Positions 1 through 9,931 of a stretch of 64,000 bases of DNA are shown piece after piece. The notes beneath the pieces were generated by a model. That model saw only the letters and a program-made list of their open reading frames with translations. It did not search any database and was not told the DNA's origin. How positions within the stretch are numbered: position 1 is the first letter of the stretch; each line of letters opens with the position of its first letter. Source of the DNA: Symsagittifera roscoffensis (lineage: Eukaryota > Xenacoelomorpha > Acoela > Convolutidae); NCBI RefSeq assembly GCF_963678635.1, contig NC_087064.1, positions 78,346,512-78,410,511 of the forward strand, read 5' to 3'. The position numbers and the translations under genes are program-made.

Positions 1-1245
1 ATGCAAAAAGTTATAGAAATCATTATTAGAAATTCAAAAGTTTCATTGAAAAATATATGAAAAATTTGAATAGATTGAAAAATTTTGCGAAGAAGTTTAG
101 AAGTTTTTGTTATATGTGATCAACTGTTATGGAAAGAAGCATTTAAGAAATGATTTGATCTTTGAATATTTCTTAAATCTTTGAGGCGAAACTCAAGTGT
201 GGTTGGATTATTAATTGATTTTTTGACAAGTGGGTTGAGTTTCGTGAAAAATTGTTGAGGGCTACTTTATTGGTGTTTGGGAGGTCTTCTTAGTATTGTT
301 TTTATTTGTTGAATAAATGGGGGTATCTTTGAAATAAATGTACTTTAGGCCAAATGATAATGGGTCCTTTTTACTTTAGGCTATTTTGCCATTTTTTGGT
401 TGGGGGACCTTTGAGGTCTGAATTGGGAAAATATTGTTGATTTTTGTAAAATCTGATAAAGAGGGTTATAATATTGAAGAAGTGTTTATTTTAATGGTCA
501 AGTTTTGCTAGTTGCTTATTTTTAACCTGGAGGTTGTAAAGTTGGAGTTATAGATATGCCTGGAGATTAATTTCTATCGGCTAAATAAGTTTGTGTTAGA
601 GATTTAAAGGTGACAATTTGAACAATTTCTATTGGCTGAACTTGAACTAGAATTGATCGAGGCTACTTTCAGGATGTTTTTAGAGAAAAGTGAAGGTTTA
701 AAATGATTTAAAAAGAATGATTGCGGTAATCTAACATAAAGTTGCTCCTGAAATTCAACTTTTTTAAAATTTTTTAGACTGTGGGATGAATGTTTTATAG
801 TTTTTCCGTGGTTGGCTTCTAAGATGTGATGATTTTCTATGTTCGGATTTTTGTTGTTGATTTTGTGATTAAATTTTTTCTGTTAATTTTCTATTTTTCA
901 TTTCTTTTTGAGACTTTTTTGGTTCTGATGTGTTTGATCTTTGAGTGTCTATATTCTTTTGTTGAAATGTTTTTGTCTTTTTGATAGTATTACCATGTTG
1001 ATTTTGTTGTAATTGTGGGTTATTTTGAACTACGTGTAAACCTGTGAAAGAATATATTTGAGTTAATTCGCGTATCCTTTTGGGTAATAAGGTAATAAGT
1101 TAATACGGTTTTGTATGACTTCTGTTTTACTGGGGTCAATAAGTTTGTATGTTACTTCAGTAGGTTTATCAATTATTTGGTATGGTCTTTTTCGAAGTGG
1201 TTGTAATTTTTTAGATATTCCTTTTTGTGTAGTAAAATTAGGTAA
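1..1245 (-). other. Post-integrase region of copy A, no recognisable protein
   Basis: This stretch is clearly homologous to about 21,200-22,260 in copy B: both share phrases such as TTTTGACAAGTGGGTTGA (near 222-238 and 21,424-21,440), but they have diverged a lot. It lies downstream of integrase in the element's sense, between pol and the place where env begins in copy B. No long open frame survives on the minus strand. It could be the pol-env spacer or a decayed coding tail. T-rich plus-strand frames here are not credible genes. Confidence 0.5.
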
Positions 1246-1692
1246 TCAAACAAATGTTCCAATTTTCAAGTTTGTGGCTGGCATAAAGCGTGAATTAATT
1301 TGGTTATTTATATTTTGCCTTTGTAACAATTTTTTTGTTATTTTTTGGTATATTTCATTGTGTTTTTTATCACTTTTTAAAATCCATTTGTTATGTGTAC
1401 CGGATGCTAATTTCAAATTTTGTGGATGATGAAAATGGTCTTCATCATGTGCATGTAAGGGTAGGTTATAACAAATTGAATCTTTGTTTGGTATAACAAA
1501 TTGAATCTTTGTTTGGTTGGCAATAACCTTGTGCATTTTATGAGCATTTGCTGTAAACATAATTGGTTTTCGTGGCTTTTGATTAAAAACCATCATTTCG
1601 TATGGTGACATTCCTAAAGTTGTTGTGATTTGTGAATTATAGGATAATGGGAATAGCTTTATATGAGATAATTCAAATGCGATTAGCATCAT
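1246..1692 (-). pseudogene. Integrase C-terminal fragment (copy A)
   Basis: A 148-codon open stretch near whose start is a segment like the end of a retroviral integrase core (YNSQITTTLGMSPYEMMVF), followed by KPRKP and a basic C-terminal tail. The small residues and the SPYE motif are typical of Ty3/Gypsy integrases just after the catalytic Glu. The catalytic DDE region itself is absent: sequence equivalent to about 22,830-23,400 of copy B is missing here and the frame passes straight from the upstream linker into this tail. This is therefore a deletion derivative and cannot encode an active integrase. Confidence 0.75.
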
Positions 1693-1756
1693 GCTAAGGG
1701 GGAGACAGGGTACTTTAAAATCGGGTGCCTGATATTCTAAAAGGTCTGTGGTTTCA

Positions 1757-2084
1757 TTAATAGTTTTTTATTGTTTTTTCTAAAGTATCGGAGGAGTGTT
1801 TTATTTCCTGATATTGTTGTATCAGCTTTTGTTGGTTATGTGTTATACTTGTGCCAAGATTTGAGTTGGCGAAATACGGGTTCAAGGTTTTGATATTTCT
1901 GTTAAACCTGTAATGTAATTTTTTCTGTTGATGGTAGAAAAATATTTTCAACTTCCATTTTTGATAAAAGAATTGTGTCGAGTGAGCCATGAAGATCAAA
2001 AACTTGATTTATCGTGTATTTTGAATCATCTATTGCTGGTTCTAATAAATTTGTTGATTCAGTTAAAATTTCTTTTTCTATCAT
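1757..2084 (-). pseudogene. Linker between RNase H and integrase (copy A)
   Basis: Two overlapping open frames (1,757-1,999 and 1,902-2,084) share the stretch, showing a frameshift within it. One contains a repeat of acidic and hydrophobic residues, and phrases such as DSKYTINQVF recur in copy B near 23,750-23,790 (SKYTINQIF). The position between RNase H and integrase is the only indication of role: a pol linker leading to the zinc-binding N-terminus of integrase. Function of the linker is unknown. Confidence 0.55.
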
Positions 2085-2393
2085 TGGAAAGGTGTCTTTT
2101 TGTGTGGCTGTTGTTTGATTGTTTTGTGTTGAGTATTATTTTTTATCCAATGTGAATAAGTGATTGGTTTAAATGTGGATATTCCTATTAGATCTACTTC
2201 TTAGTGGTTATTGTGACAATCTAAATAGAGTGGGATATGTTGTAAGTTCTTATTTTGTGACTGATCTATATCAGTTTTTACTGCATATTTGCATCCCAAT
2301 TTGGGTGATGTTTCATTTTTTGCAAAGTAGAATTTAATTTTTTGTGGTATTTCAACTGTAGTTTTTCGTGTAAGTAGTTCAGCTGGTGTATTT

Positions 2394-3020
2394 TTACTTA
2401 ATGTATCTGGTAGTGCAAGGTTTCTTTATGCTGTCCAAAATATCTGTAAGTTTAGAAATTTCATTAAAATAATTGGAATCTATAAACTCTATGGTTTGGG
2501 TTTGATTTTGTGTAAAGAGAAATATTATATGTTTATGATCTGTAAATAGAACTGTTGGATGTTTAGATCCAAGTATAAGAAATTCATATTCGGTAAGTGT
2601 GTATATTATAGCTGTGCATTCTCTCATGATAGTGGAGAGTCGTAGTTCAGCTTGTGTAAAGAAGCGAGTATTTGCTGATATAGGGTTCATTTTCTTTGTT
2701 CCACTGTGTGATTGTAGTAATGCTGCGCCGATGCCAAAGTTTGAAGCATCGGACCTTGCATGAAATGCTTGATTCGGATCAGGTTTTGTGTTTGATATTT
2801 GTTCTGTTAACAACTTTTTTATTTCTTCGAATCTTGTTTGATCTTCAGTGGTCCATTCGAAGTTATTTTGTTGTCTGAGGATGTTATAGAAAGGTCTTAA
2901 GTATAATTGCATTTTGTATACATATTTACTTATGAAATTTAACTTTCCAAAGAATTCTTGGATTTTCTTTTTATTTGTGGGTGGATGAAGTTTCTGAACC
3001 GCGTGTATTCTTAATTTCAA
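2394..3020 (-). pseudogene. RNase H domain and RT connection (copy A)
   Basis: This 208-codon stretch begins with the RT thumb/connection segment (PPTNKKKIQEFFGKLNF) and continues into RNase H: the first catalytic Asp lies in RSDASNFGIGAALLQSH, the Glu probably in STIMRECTAI and the second Asp in LFTDHKHI. These are the classical Ty3/Gypsy RNase H positions. The domain would degrade the RNA of the RNA/DNA hybrid during reverse transcription. It overlaps the end of the RT fragment at 3,017-3,361 in a different frame, so a frameshift separates them. The segment is the best preserved part of copy A. Confidence 0.85.
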
Positions 3021-3646
3021 GGAGTTATAGTGTGATTTTCAATAATGTGGCCGAGGAATTTTACGCGTGTTAAGAAAAATTGTGATTTGTCTGGAGCTGC
3101 TTTCATGTTTTCATTTTTGAGTTTTTGATGATATTGTTCTAAAATCATAAACATTTCATCTTTCGTTTGTGATTGCATGAAAAAATCATCTAAGTATGTG
3201 ATTGCATGTTTTTTGAGTATAATTGGTCTAAAAATTTTACTCATAAAAGCTGAAAAAGCTGCTGGTCCTATGGAAATTCTATAGAATAATCTTTTGAATT
3301 GGTATTGTTGATTGCCAAAAACGAATTGTGTTAATCGTCTTGACTGTTCATCTAGTGACATTTGATTGTATGCACTATTTATATCTGCGGATGTGAAGTA
3401 TTAACCATTTCTTTTGGTTAGAATTACTTGAATAGGTTCAATGGGATAATTAGTTTTAGTTTCGTCAAATATGGAATTGAGGTATCTAGCATCAAGAACG
3501 ATTTTTAGTGATTCTTCTTTAGCTAAGATGATAATTGGGTTGATAAAGGTGGTACCTTTTGGTTGTTCTTCTTTGTTTACTTGTGATAGAATTTCAGATT
3601 GTTCTAAAATGTCAAGTAGTCTGTTTACTTTATCTTGTAAATGCAT
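3017..3646 (-). pseudogene. Reverse transcriptase (copy A), interrupted
   Basis: Two consecutive fragments cover most of an RT palm and fingers. The first (3,401-3,646) has SLKIVLDARYLNSI, the region of the first catalytic Asp. The second (3,017-3,361) has GNQQYQFKRLFYRISIGP and the active-site box AITYLDDFF at about 3,185-3,199, followed by VKFLGHII. The two are separated by an in-frame TAA near 3,401-3,403 within otherwise colinear sequence. The enzyme would copy element RNA into DNA in virus-like particles. Synteny with protease on one side and RNase H on the other confirms the assignment. Confidence 0.9.
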
Positions 3647-3905
3647 CGGTACTTTACGTGCTCGTTGTCTTTTGAAAACTGCGGTTTTAAAGGTAAATGT
3701 AGTGGTGAACTAATTTTTCCAACATCGAATTTGGATGTTGCATAAACTGTTGGAAAATTTAATAACAGTTCGGCTAATTTGTCGAATTCTTTTTTGTGTT
3801 ATTTGTGAGTGTTCAAAATTAATCATTGCTAGAAATTTTTGTTGTTCTTCCGTAAAATGTGATATTTTAAACGTAGGTTTAAAATATGGCGTTTTTGTGA
3901 AGTAA

Positions 3906-4202
3906 TCAGCGTTTCTTTTTTCGTTGCTTGTTTATTGATAATTCTTTATCAAGAACTGTGGATTGACATATGTCTAGTAATTGTAATATATAATTGACTC
4001 GATATGCTACTTCATTTGTGGGTGAGGTTGTATCATTTGTTTCACAGTAACCTAAGAGTCCTAATGGTAGTGTTATCTGGTATGGCAAATTGTTATATAC
4101 GTGTAATGAAGTAATATCTGAGTTTGAATGTTCCATATGATTTATGGATGAGATTGTGATTCTAAAAAATTTATGGATTGGTTTAAATTCAAAGTCTGAC
4201 AT
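3906..4202 (-). pseudogene. Pol linker between protease and RT (copy A)
   Basis: An open stretch of 98 codons between the protease and RT fragments. It contains YQITLPLGLLGYCETN and ends in a run of basic residues. The position corresponds to the spacer that links retropepsin to RT in Ty3/Gypsy polyproteins. No catalytic motif is seen. Related sequence in copy B is further decayed. Assignment rests on position only. Confidence 0.6.
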
Positions 4203-4366
4203 AAAGAAATTTTGTTTGTTTTGGTTCTTATCGTATTGGTGGACTTGTTTGATTGAAAAGTTATATACGTTTCCTGATGGTGGTTTCAGGTATTTTCGTT
4301 CCTGATTAAAAATAGGGTAAAATTTGGAGAAAAATGGTGGTTGTTTGTTTAATCTTTGAAAGAAAG

Positions 4367-4720
4367 TTAAGGATGTGTTTTTTGTTCTTGTGTTTTTATC
4401 TTTGTTATGCTATTCAAAATGTTTATTGTGGGAATATACTCAGTTATAAATGGTATAACAATGATATTATGGTTTATGTCTGTATTGTGAAATGTTTGTT
4501 TAAATGGTTCATTCAGTATTTTATTCTGTTCCATTGTTCTAGTGGGGACAAGCAAGGATAAGTTGGATTTTTCCAAGGTTTACTAATGCTGATCCTTGTG
4601 CTGTTACTATTAAATTGGCGGTTTCTATAGGTGTTAGGATTGGGTGTAACAATTTCATTCCAAGTAGGAATGTTAATAATATTTGATTCTGCTCCTGAAT
4701 CAATTAAAAAAATCTATTTC
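4367..4720 (-). pseudogene. Aspartic protease (retropepsin) region (copy A)
   Basis: On the minus strand at about 4,685-4,705 the sequence reads LIDSGAESNI, the DSG active-site box of retropepsins followed by the usual Ala and hydrophobic residues. It is followed by a 69-codon open stretch (4,367-4,576) with SLLVPTRTMEQNKIL and EYIPTINILNS, matched in all four tandem repeats of copy B. The frame shifts between the DSG box and the downstream part. The enzyme would cut Gag-Pol during particle maturation. Confidence 0.75.
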
Positions 4721-5078
4721 AAGATTGGGTGGTTGAAATTCTTTACGTTTTGGGCTTTCTAAGAGAAATGGTATTGTCCAACTTTTTTCTTTTGGCTGTT
4801 CATTTTTTTTCTTTGGTAAATGTGACTTGTACTTGAGCGTTGCTTTTCGTTATTGACTACTGTATTTATTCCGTTTACATTTTGTTCAATTGATACATCG
4901 TTTCTTATGGGGGTAGTAAAGTAGTCTTGAAGAAGTTCCGATTGATTTTCGTAAATGTTTGAACTAATAGTTTGTTCGTATATGATGGGTTTGTAGTCGT
5001 TTTCGACTGTGATCATATTAACTGAAATAGTGTTATTTGTGTCACTTTTGCTGTCTGTTGATTCACATTTATTGTGGT

Positions 5079-5890
5079 TTAATTGTAGTTCGGTAATTTC
5101 TGTGTTGTCAATACCAGGGGATCTGAAGTTGTTCCTTCAGTTGCTTGTACCTGATTAATTTGTCGCTGATAATTCGGTGTGTTACTTCTATATTTGTGTT
5201 GGGAATCAGGGTAACGATTGTTTTTTCGATAAGGGGATTGAGAATAATTTCTTCGATTGTGATAGTTGGGATTCCTACTTTGTGAGTTTCTTGACTTATA
5301 TAGTAAGTTTCTTGACTTATATAGTAATTGTTTTGGTTTCCTTGACAATTAGATCTGTTATAGGAATCGTTTCTTGATCTGTTGTTTTGGTAACGTTGGT
5401 TTCTAGTATTTGAAAAACTTCTATTTCTGTTATTCGAGTAGTTTCTACTTCTAATGTGTGATGAACTAAGTGATCTATAATTTGAATAGTGTCTTTTTCT
5501 AGAGTTTGAATGGGAACTGGTATCAGAAATTTCTCTTCTGTTTGAATTTGATCGTGAATAGTTGTTTCTATAGTGGTTATTTTGGCTATTTGATCGATTA
5601 TATCTGTTTTGTGAAAAATTTTGTGAATTTCGTTGTTCTGGTGATCTACCTCTATAATTACAGTTAAAGGGGATTGGTTTCTTGAGTAATTTGAAATATT
5701 TGGGAGTGGTTTACCAGAGCTGTTATTAGTTTGTATTTTTTTGTTTGGTAAATTTTGATCCTTTTTCACGTATTGGTAGAATGATTTGTTTGGTTCTTTG
5801 TACTTTTGCGGTTTGCTTTGATTATCTTGTTGTTTTTGTCTGCATTCGGCAATGCTGTGTCCGTATCTTTGACAAAAATTACATCATTTC
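5079..5890 (-). pseudogene. Gag nucleocapsid: CCHC zinc knuckle plus Arg/Ser/Asn/Tyr-rich tail (copy A)
   Basis: At 5,842-5,883 the minus strand encodes CNFCQRYGHSIAEC, an exact CX2CX4HX4C zinc knuckle that binds genomic RNA in retroelement Gag. The codon directly before the first Cys is TGA; copy B has Trp-Tyr there, so a stop mutation has broken this copy. Downstream the true frame is very rich in Arg, Ser, Asn and Tyr, ending as RQINQVQATEGTTSDP. Another frame open at 5,317-5,769 is a Thr/Ile/Glu-rich shadow. A 21-bp motif is tandemly repeated at about 5,285-5,330 and duplicates the peptide LLYKSRN. Confidence 0.8.
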
Positions 5891-6285
5891 TTGAAAGATG
5901 TTTTACCTTTGAAATTTGGATTCTTCTCATATATGTTCAAAATTTCATTGATTTTTCAGTTAGGTCTACATCTGAATCGTGTATGTTGTTTATTTGTTTG
6001 GTATTTGTTTCGATTCTATTAACGTATTGTAGTTTGAGATTTTCTGTTTCTTCAAGTTTCATTGTGATTTCTGCTTGTTCTAATTTGTCAACTACTTTTC
6101 TGAAATCTAAATCTGGTTCTCGAATTGATGAGGGGTGTAATGCTCTCTTTTTTATTGTTGTGAAAATGAACGATTATGCGGGTTTTTACGAGGAGGTTTA
6201 GATGTTTTTAATCTATTTACGTAGTTATAACTGTGTTCTGAAAAACTACTTCTGGTGAATATTCTTTGTTTTTGTGGTAATTTCG

Positions 6286-6543
6286 TCATTGGTTTAACTG
6301 TTTGGTAATCCATGTGTGAATATTTTGGGGCAAACGAGGGTTTAACCTAGATTGAAACGTTACTTGAGGTAATATTGAAGTCTTTGGTTTTGGCGTTGTA
6401 AGGTTTGGATGTATTGGTGAAATACTTTGCTGTGTTGTGGTTACAATGGTTTCAACTATTTCTTCATTTTTAAAATGTGTTGGTGTTTGAATATCTTGTT
6501 GTGTAAGATTTCTAGTATCATTTAATTTTTTTTTGTTGTACAA
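6286..6543 (-). pseudogene. Gag central fragment (copy A)
   Basis: A Pro/Gln/Thr-rich open stretch (QTPTHFKNEEIVETIV, PHPNL-type segments) located between the Gag N-terminal fragments and the zinc knuckle. No domain is recognised. Position within the element, same strand, and a weakly similar Pro/Gln-rich stretch in copy B at 30,491-30,694 support a Gag identity. Between this and 7,239 the strand carries only broken fragments. Confidence 0.5.
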
Positions 6544-7238
6544 GAGTTGAATTTAAACTATTATTTTGTTGTCTATTAGGTAAGAATGAATTATAGTTTA
6601 AAAGTGATGCATCTATTGTCAGTGGTATTATTTTTTATAGTCTTTGTGAATAGTTATTATACTAATTGCTTGACTTGAGATGTCTATTGGAATATTCAGA
6701 AATAATGGGTAACACCATTCGGGGTCCCAAACATAATCTGATTGTCCGTCAATGACAGTGTCGTCATTTGTACTCTGGGTTCTAAAATTTTTTGTTGCTT
6801 GTGCAACTAAATCTATATTGTGGATAAAATAGTCTATTATAAACCATGCTAAGATTTTTTATAAATCGTGTTGTACTTTTGGTGAAATTTCGTTGTTTGA
6901 AAAACTTTCACGGATTGTCTTTGAAAATGCTGAGAATGCGGCAATTTCTTTTCTGACATTTGTGTGTCTTGATGTTTGAACCGGTGATGTGCTTTCGGTT
7001 TCTATCCTTTCTAGTATAGATAAATAATTGTATATTCTTGCAAAAATATCGTTACTGAAAATTGAATTTGCTCTCTGTGAATTATGATGTTGTATGCTTT
7101 TAATGTATTCTGTGAATACCTTTCAAAATTCTATATTGACATCATCTGTTTGAATAACATATTTGCCATGAACGTTTTTTGTTGTTCTGAGTTCTATGGT
7201 GTAAATTCCATATTGTTGTGTTAAGGTACATTTTCCTT

Positions 7239-7436
7239 TTATGTAATGGTCGACAATTTGTCTTTTGAATTTTTTTCTGGGAATTCTGCTTTACATGGGC
7301 TGCCTTCTTGTTCAAATATATTTGCGATTAGGTTATGACAAATTTTTGTTTGTCCTCTGTCGTCAGTGAGTGAAATGATGATAAATGGGAAAGACGAGTC
7401 TTCGTCTGGACTTTCGTCACTTGGGCTTATACTCAT
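7239..7436 (-). pseudogene. Gag N-terminal fragment 2 (copy A)
   Basis: Open from an ATG at 7,436, beginning with an acidic Ser-rich stretch (SPSDESPDEDSSFPF). It lies about 60 bp downstream of the end of fragment 1. Copy B has a comparable segment near 31,400-31,600 (SRGQVQFCDNLF-like words versus DRGQTKICHNLI here). It may be the start of Gag proper or a continuation of fragment 1 after a frameshift; the sequence does not decide this. Confidence 0.5.
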
Positions 7437-7495
7437 TTTTTCGTTTTATGACTGTCAGTGCGTAATGTTCAATGTGTCTTACTGTATAAACAATT

Positions 7496-7891
7496 TTAAT
7501 GTCCAACTGTAAAACGTGCTGGTTTATTTTTGTATATCTTTTTTTTTCTTCTTCTTTTTCCTTGCTTTAATGAATGTGATGTAGCTTCTGAATCGGAAAA
7601 ATATAATTGATTATGAACTTGGTAATTTTTATTTACTGTGTCTTTTAGCTTGTAGAGTGCATCTAAATCGCTGACTTCTGATTCGGAGACTGCGTTTCTA
7701 CGCTTTGAAAATCTTTTTCGTGTAATTTGTCTTTGCTTGCTTAAAATTTTTCTTTTTTTTGTTTGGCGTTTTGTGCAAATATATCCGATTGTTTGTTCGT
7801 GCGGTGTAATTACAAGATCGTATGTTTCGTTATTTATTTTACAATTGTGTAGTACGATTCTTTGTTTATTTCCTAAAATATTCGGTGACAT
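7496..7891 (-). pseudogene. First ORF of the element, basic protein (copy A)
   Basis: A 131-codon frame from an ATG at 7,891, the first coding segment after the leader. It has LGNKQRIVLHNCKI, then a strongly basic stretch (RKRFSKRRNAVSESEVS) and an Arg/Lys run near the C-terminus that looks like a nuclear localisation signal. Copy B (about 31,650-32,030) encodes the same words, including RKRFSKRRNAVSESD, and also stops at about the same place. It may be a short separate ORF upstream of Gag or the Gag N-terminus. Function unknown. Confidence 0.55.
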
Positions 7892-9174
7892 AAGGTTTAG
7901 GATGATGGGTGCAAGAAGGATGTTATTAGTGATTTTGAAATCCTAGAATGTTAGTCCTTAAGATTTTTTAGTTAGCCTAAGTTGGGTGTTTTATGTAGGG
8001 TTGGAGAGGAAAGTATATATCGATTCCGAAGCATGAGTTTCACTTCATCGTGGCTCTTCTAAGTTAAGGTGTTAACTTACTTAATCGTACTTAGGGGTAA
8101 TGATTGTGTTCAAGGGTTGGAGAATAGTAAATCGATCCACAAGGTTCAGGTATAATTAGAACACAGGTAGTTCGTTAAATACTTTTTTAATACTTACTAA
8201 GATTTAAGATTTAGCCTGGGTCAGGTAAGAGGGGGGATTAAGTTAAGGATGAATAACCGAAGTTCTTCACGGTCTAGCTTAATTTGAATGGTTAATGTGA
8301 TTGAAAAATTTCTATTAGTTCTGGGTCTTTGAAAGGGTTGGGTAGTGAATCGACGTTTGAGGTCGTTAGACACTATATTTTTTTAAACTGGAGGAGAACA
8401 AAATTGTTCTATTTGATCCAAGGATAAGCCTTGATGATCAGATTATAATTTTTTTTGCTATAAAAGGTATTTATTTTAATTATTTAATAGAAATCCAAGG
8501 AAAGCCTTGACGATCTAGTTTAAGATTAAATAAATTGAGATGAAAGAAGGATAAAAAAATTTAGATAAGGTTTTGAAGAAAGTTTAGATTTATTTGATAA
8601 AAATTTTATTGTTTGATGATGTTAGTGGTTTAAATGTTTGCTATTATGTTTAGGTGATGAAGCGGGAGATGCCAGGATGATCTATATATACTAACAATTT
8701 ATGATCATGTCAACTAATTTTTTTTAAATAAGTATATTTTTTAGATATCTTTTTCAATTTTACTGCAGATTTAGAGGAAACGATTTGAGATGTTTTTATA
8801 AATCGTTATTGTACAATAGTTAGTAGGGTTTAGCGCCTGTAAGAATCATTGAAGATTTTTCTTCAAGGTTTCTACGTTTGCAAATGAAAATCTAAATTCT
8901 TTGCTATTAAAATCCTAAATATAAAAGTTTGGTCTGGCTTTCGCTGTACGACCATGAAATTTATTGGTAAGTTTCTTCGTAGTCGTAAGTCGTAAGTCGT
9001 CTCTTGTCCGAGGTCTTCTTCCGATGCCTGGTAGTTCTATTATTGTGTGGAATAGCGGTTCTGATCTATTGGGTCGTAGAGACATTTCAATTAGATTATT
9101 ATCGTGTAACATTTTTGAAAATGTTTTGTCTAATTCTAATCTATCTGTTAGTTCTAAGCTAATTTGTTTTTTAA
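7892..9174 (-). promoter_or_regulatory. Long 5' leader of copy A with internal repeats
   Basis: About 1.3 kb separates the primer site from the first ORF, an unusually long leader. It contains repeated motifs: AGGGTTGG followed by a TAGT(A/G)AATCGA-like word near 7,998, 8,113 and 8,333, and a word AAGGATAAGCCTTGATGATC near 8,420 with a variant near 8,495. The same motifs occur in the leader of copy B, so they belong to the family. By analogy with gypsy, whose leader holds insulator sites, they may bind a protein; that is inference only. Confidence 0.5.
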
Positions 9175-9208
9175 GGCAGTGAGTTCGAGACTCACTGGTC
9201 GCAGCAGA
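9175..9208 (-). promoter_or_regulatory. tRNA primer-binding region of copy A with complete T-arm
   Basis: Next to the LTR end the plus strand reads as the 3' part of a tRNA: a 5-bp stem GTGAG/CTCAC (9,179-9,183 and 9,191-9,195) closing the loop TTCGAGA, then TGGTCGC, A and GCA (mutated CCA), then two bases before the LTR. The corresponding acceptor 5' strand would be GCGACCA; discriminator A and the T-stem suggest a tRNA-Leu-like primer, not verified. A primer site needs only about 18 nt; here the similarity spans about 30 nt. Confidence 0.65.
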
Positions 9209-9600
9209 TGAGTTAGGTTCGAGGTGTAACTCATAGAGTAATTTCGGATAGGGTACATCGTCTGCTCGTCACGCTATCTTATTTTCGGCCGGATAGATTC
9301 TTGCAACTTCTTAGTCTAATACAGATCCTAATCTTACTCTTATATCTATTAGTCTCAGGGTGTTTAACTAGTCTCTGCTAGGCTCAATAGATCTAGAGTA
9401 TACTGGCTTATTGCGATTGCTAAAGTTCTCTGGGAGAGGTAACTACTTTGTAAGTTAGATTCAAATCTCTCTGGTGCTGAAATTACAAGTAATTTCAGCA
9501 CTTACAAACAAGTGGATTGTTAGTTAGATGGATCGTGGTTGGTTAATATCAAATATTTTATAGTGATAAAATAGCCAATGTATAGCCAAAGATAAATAGT
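9209..9600 (-). repeat. 5' LTR of copy A
   Basis: Starts TGAGTTA on the plus strand and is homologous to the two LTRs of copy B (11,677-12,037 and 33,259-33,620), sharing for example CGTCTGCTCGTCACGCT, TTTTCGGCCGGATA, AACTTCTTAGTCTAATAC and TACAAGTAATTTCAGCAC. It carries an extra segment near 9,360-9,390 absent from the others. The right border is uncertain because the outer 60 bp have diverged. In the element's sense the right end is the start of U3, so the promoter fires leftwards, away from the vWA gene. Confidence 0.75.
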
Positions 9601-9931
9601 TTATATCTGGTTCCAAATTGTTAACTTATTCAGTAACCTGTTTTAATTCAGGTAGTCTGAAGGGAAGAGGAACTATCGATAATCGTCATGACCACTTCTG
9701 ACAGAATGAAAGAAAGATGTCATCATGCTGAAAAGTACATGACTTCGATTTTATAGAATAGTGATAACTACTGACAATCAAATTTTAATGGAAGTGATTC
9801 AAAATGTTTTACCAGACTGCTCAGTTGCGTTATACAGCGCAAGGCTGTGAAATTTGCTGTTAATGCAAGCTTATTATGTTTTGATAAAAAAACATTGACT
9901 GCAAATACGACCATAAAAACAATAACAAACA

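Larger units (their letters stand above)
1..9600 (-). mobile_element. Ty3/Gypsy-class LTR retroelement, copy A (truncated by window edge)
   Basis: Reading leftwards on the minus strand there is an LTR (about 9,209-9,600), a tRNA-like primer site, a 1.3-kb leader, gag with a CCHC knuckle, an Asp-Ser-Gly protease motif, reverse transcriptase with YLDD, RNase H and an integrase tail. The order protease-RT-RNase H-integrase is that of Ty3/Gypsy elements. Almost every part has a homologue in copy B (11,677-33,620), so both belong to one family. Reading frames are broken many times and the integrase core is missing, so this copy is dead. The env and 3' LTR expected further left lie outside the window. 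The resemblance to the Tor elements of Oikopleura is a recollection, not a computed match. Confidence 0.85.
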
